From assembly GCF_000961095.1 (NCBI RefSeq), contig NZ_CP011058.1:1078501-1142500 (forward strand): a DNA stretch of 64,000 bases. The letters run 5' to 3'. The position numbers were made by a program, and so were the translations under genes. Below are positions 64,000 to 64,000 of this stretch, piece by piece. The notes beneath the pieces were generated by a model, which saw nothing but the letters and a program-made list of their open reading frames with translations, was not told the DNA's origin and did no database searches. Source of the DNA: Paenibacillus beijingensis (GTDB lineage: Bacteria > Bacillota > Bacilli > Paenibacillales > Paenibacillaceae). The stretch's first letter is position 1; each line of letters starts with the position of its first letter.

Positions 64000-64000
64000 T

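Overview
The window reads as chromosomal DNA of a spore-forming Gram-positive close to Paenibacillus (inference). The evidence is the 23S rRNA sequence at the right end, G-rich Shine-Dalgarno sites, several YesM/YesN and MalFG-type sugar uptake modules, an SLH surface protein, and many repeats of a kind common in that genus. No phage, plasmid or insertion-sequence genes are visible.

Layout. 75-3210: carbohydrate ABC importer. 3891-6457: 14-TM MFS exporter and an aldose epimerase. 6679-7212: three large palindromes. 7213-11399: two ABC-2 type exporter pairs behind a YtrA-like GntR repressor. 11497-12486: DMT exporter. 12684-23092: a sugar catabolism locus with two Gfo/Idh/MocA genes (one with a large in-frame deletion), two TIM-barrel epimerases and an ABC importer, divergent from a YesMN-type two-component system. 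23093-24080: repeat-rich DNA. 24128-26301: Rieske oxygenase divergent from an Lrp regulator. 26452-33298: SLH protein, MarR plus MMPL exporter, DinB and WYL regulator. 33455-36682: a class I isoprenoid-synthase-like enzyme, an NHLP-type leader peptide ending in Trp, and a 7TM histidine kinase. 36918-38389: a small acidic protein and an SPL-like radical SAM gene with a probable frameshift. 38647-47155: RpiR regulator, polar amino acid ABC importer, sarcosine-oxidase-like enzyme, N-carbamoyl hydrolase, amidohydrolase and ureohydrolase, all on one strand. 47454-53623: exopolysaccharide-type operon (glycosidase-like protein, REC-degenerate GGDEF-REC protein, HEAT protein, GT2 synthase). 54198-59977: self-contained fructose PTS operon including its own HPr and enzyme I. 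60713-63999: tRNA-Asp, tRNA-fMet and 23S rRNA with no 5S gene between.

Most noteworthy: (1) the isoprenoid-synthase-like enzyme beside an NHLP precursor with a C-terminal Trp, which resembles the logic of ComQ/ComX and may be a prenylated RiPP; (2) a probable c-di-GMP receptor that keeps an RxxD I-site but has lost GGDEF, encoded with an EPS synthase; (3) a dispersed intergenic element of about 250 bp in three long copies and one partial copy; (4) a 5-prime leader hairpin found before two unrelated genes with base changes on both sides of the stem; (5) the triple palindrome; (6) a catabolic operon that may process creatinine-like or other guanidino/ureido N-methyl compounds.
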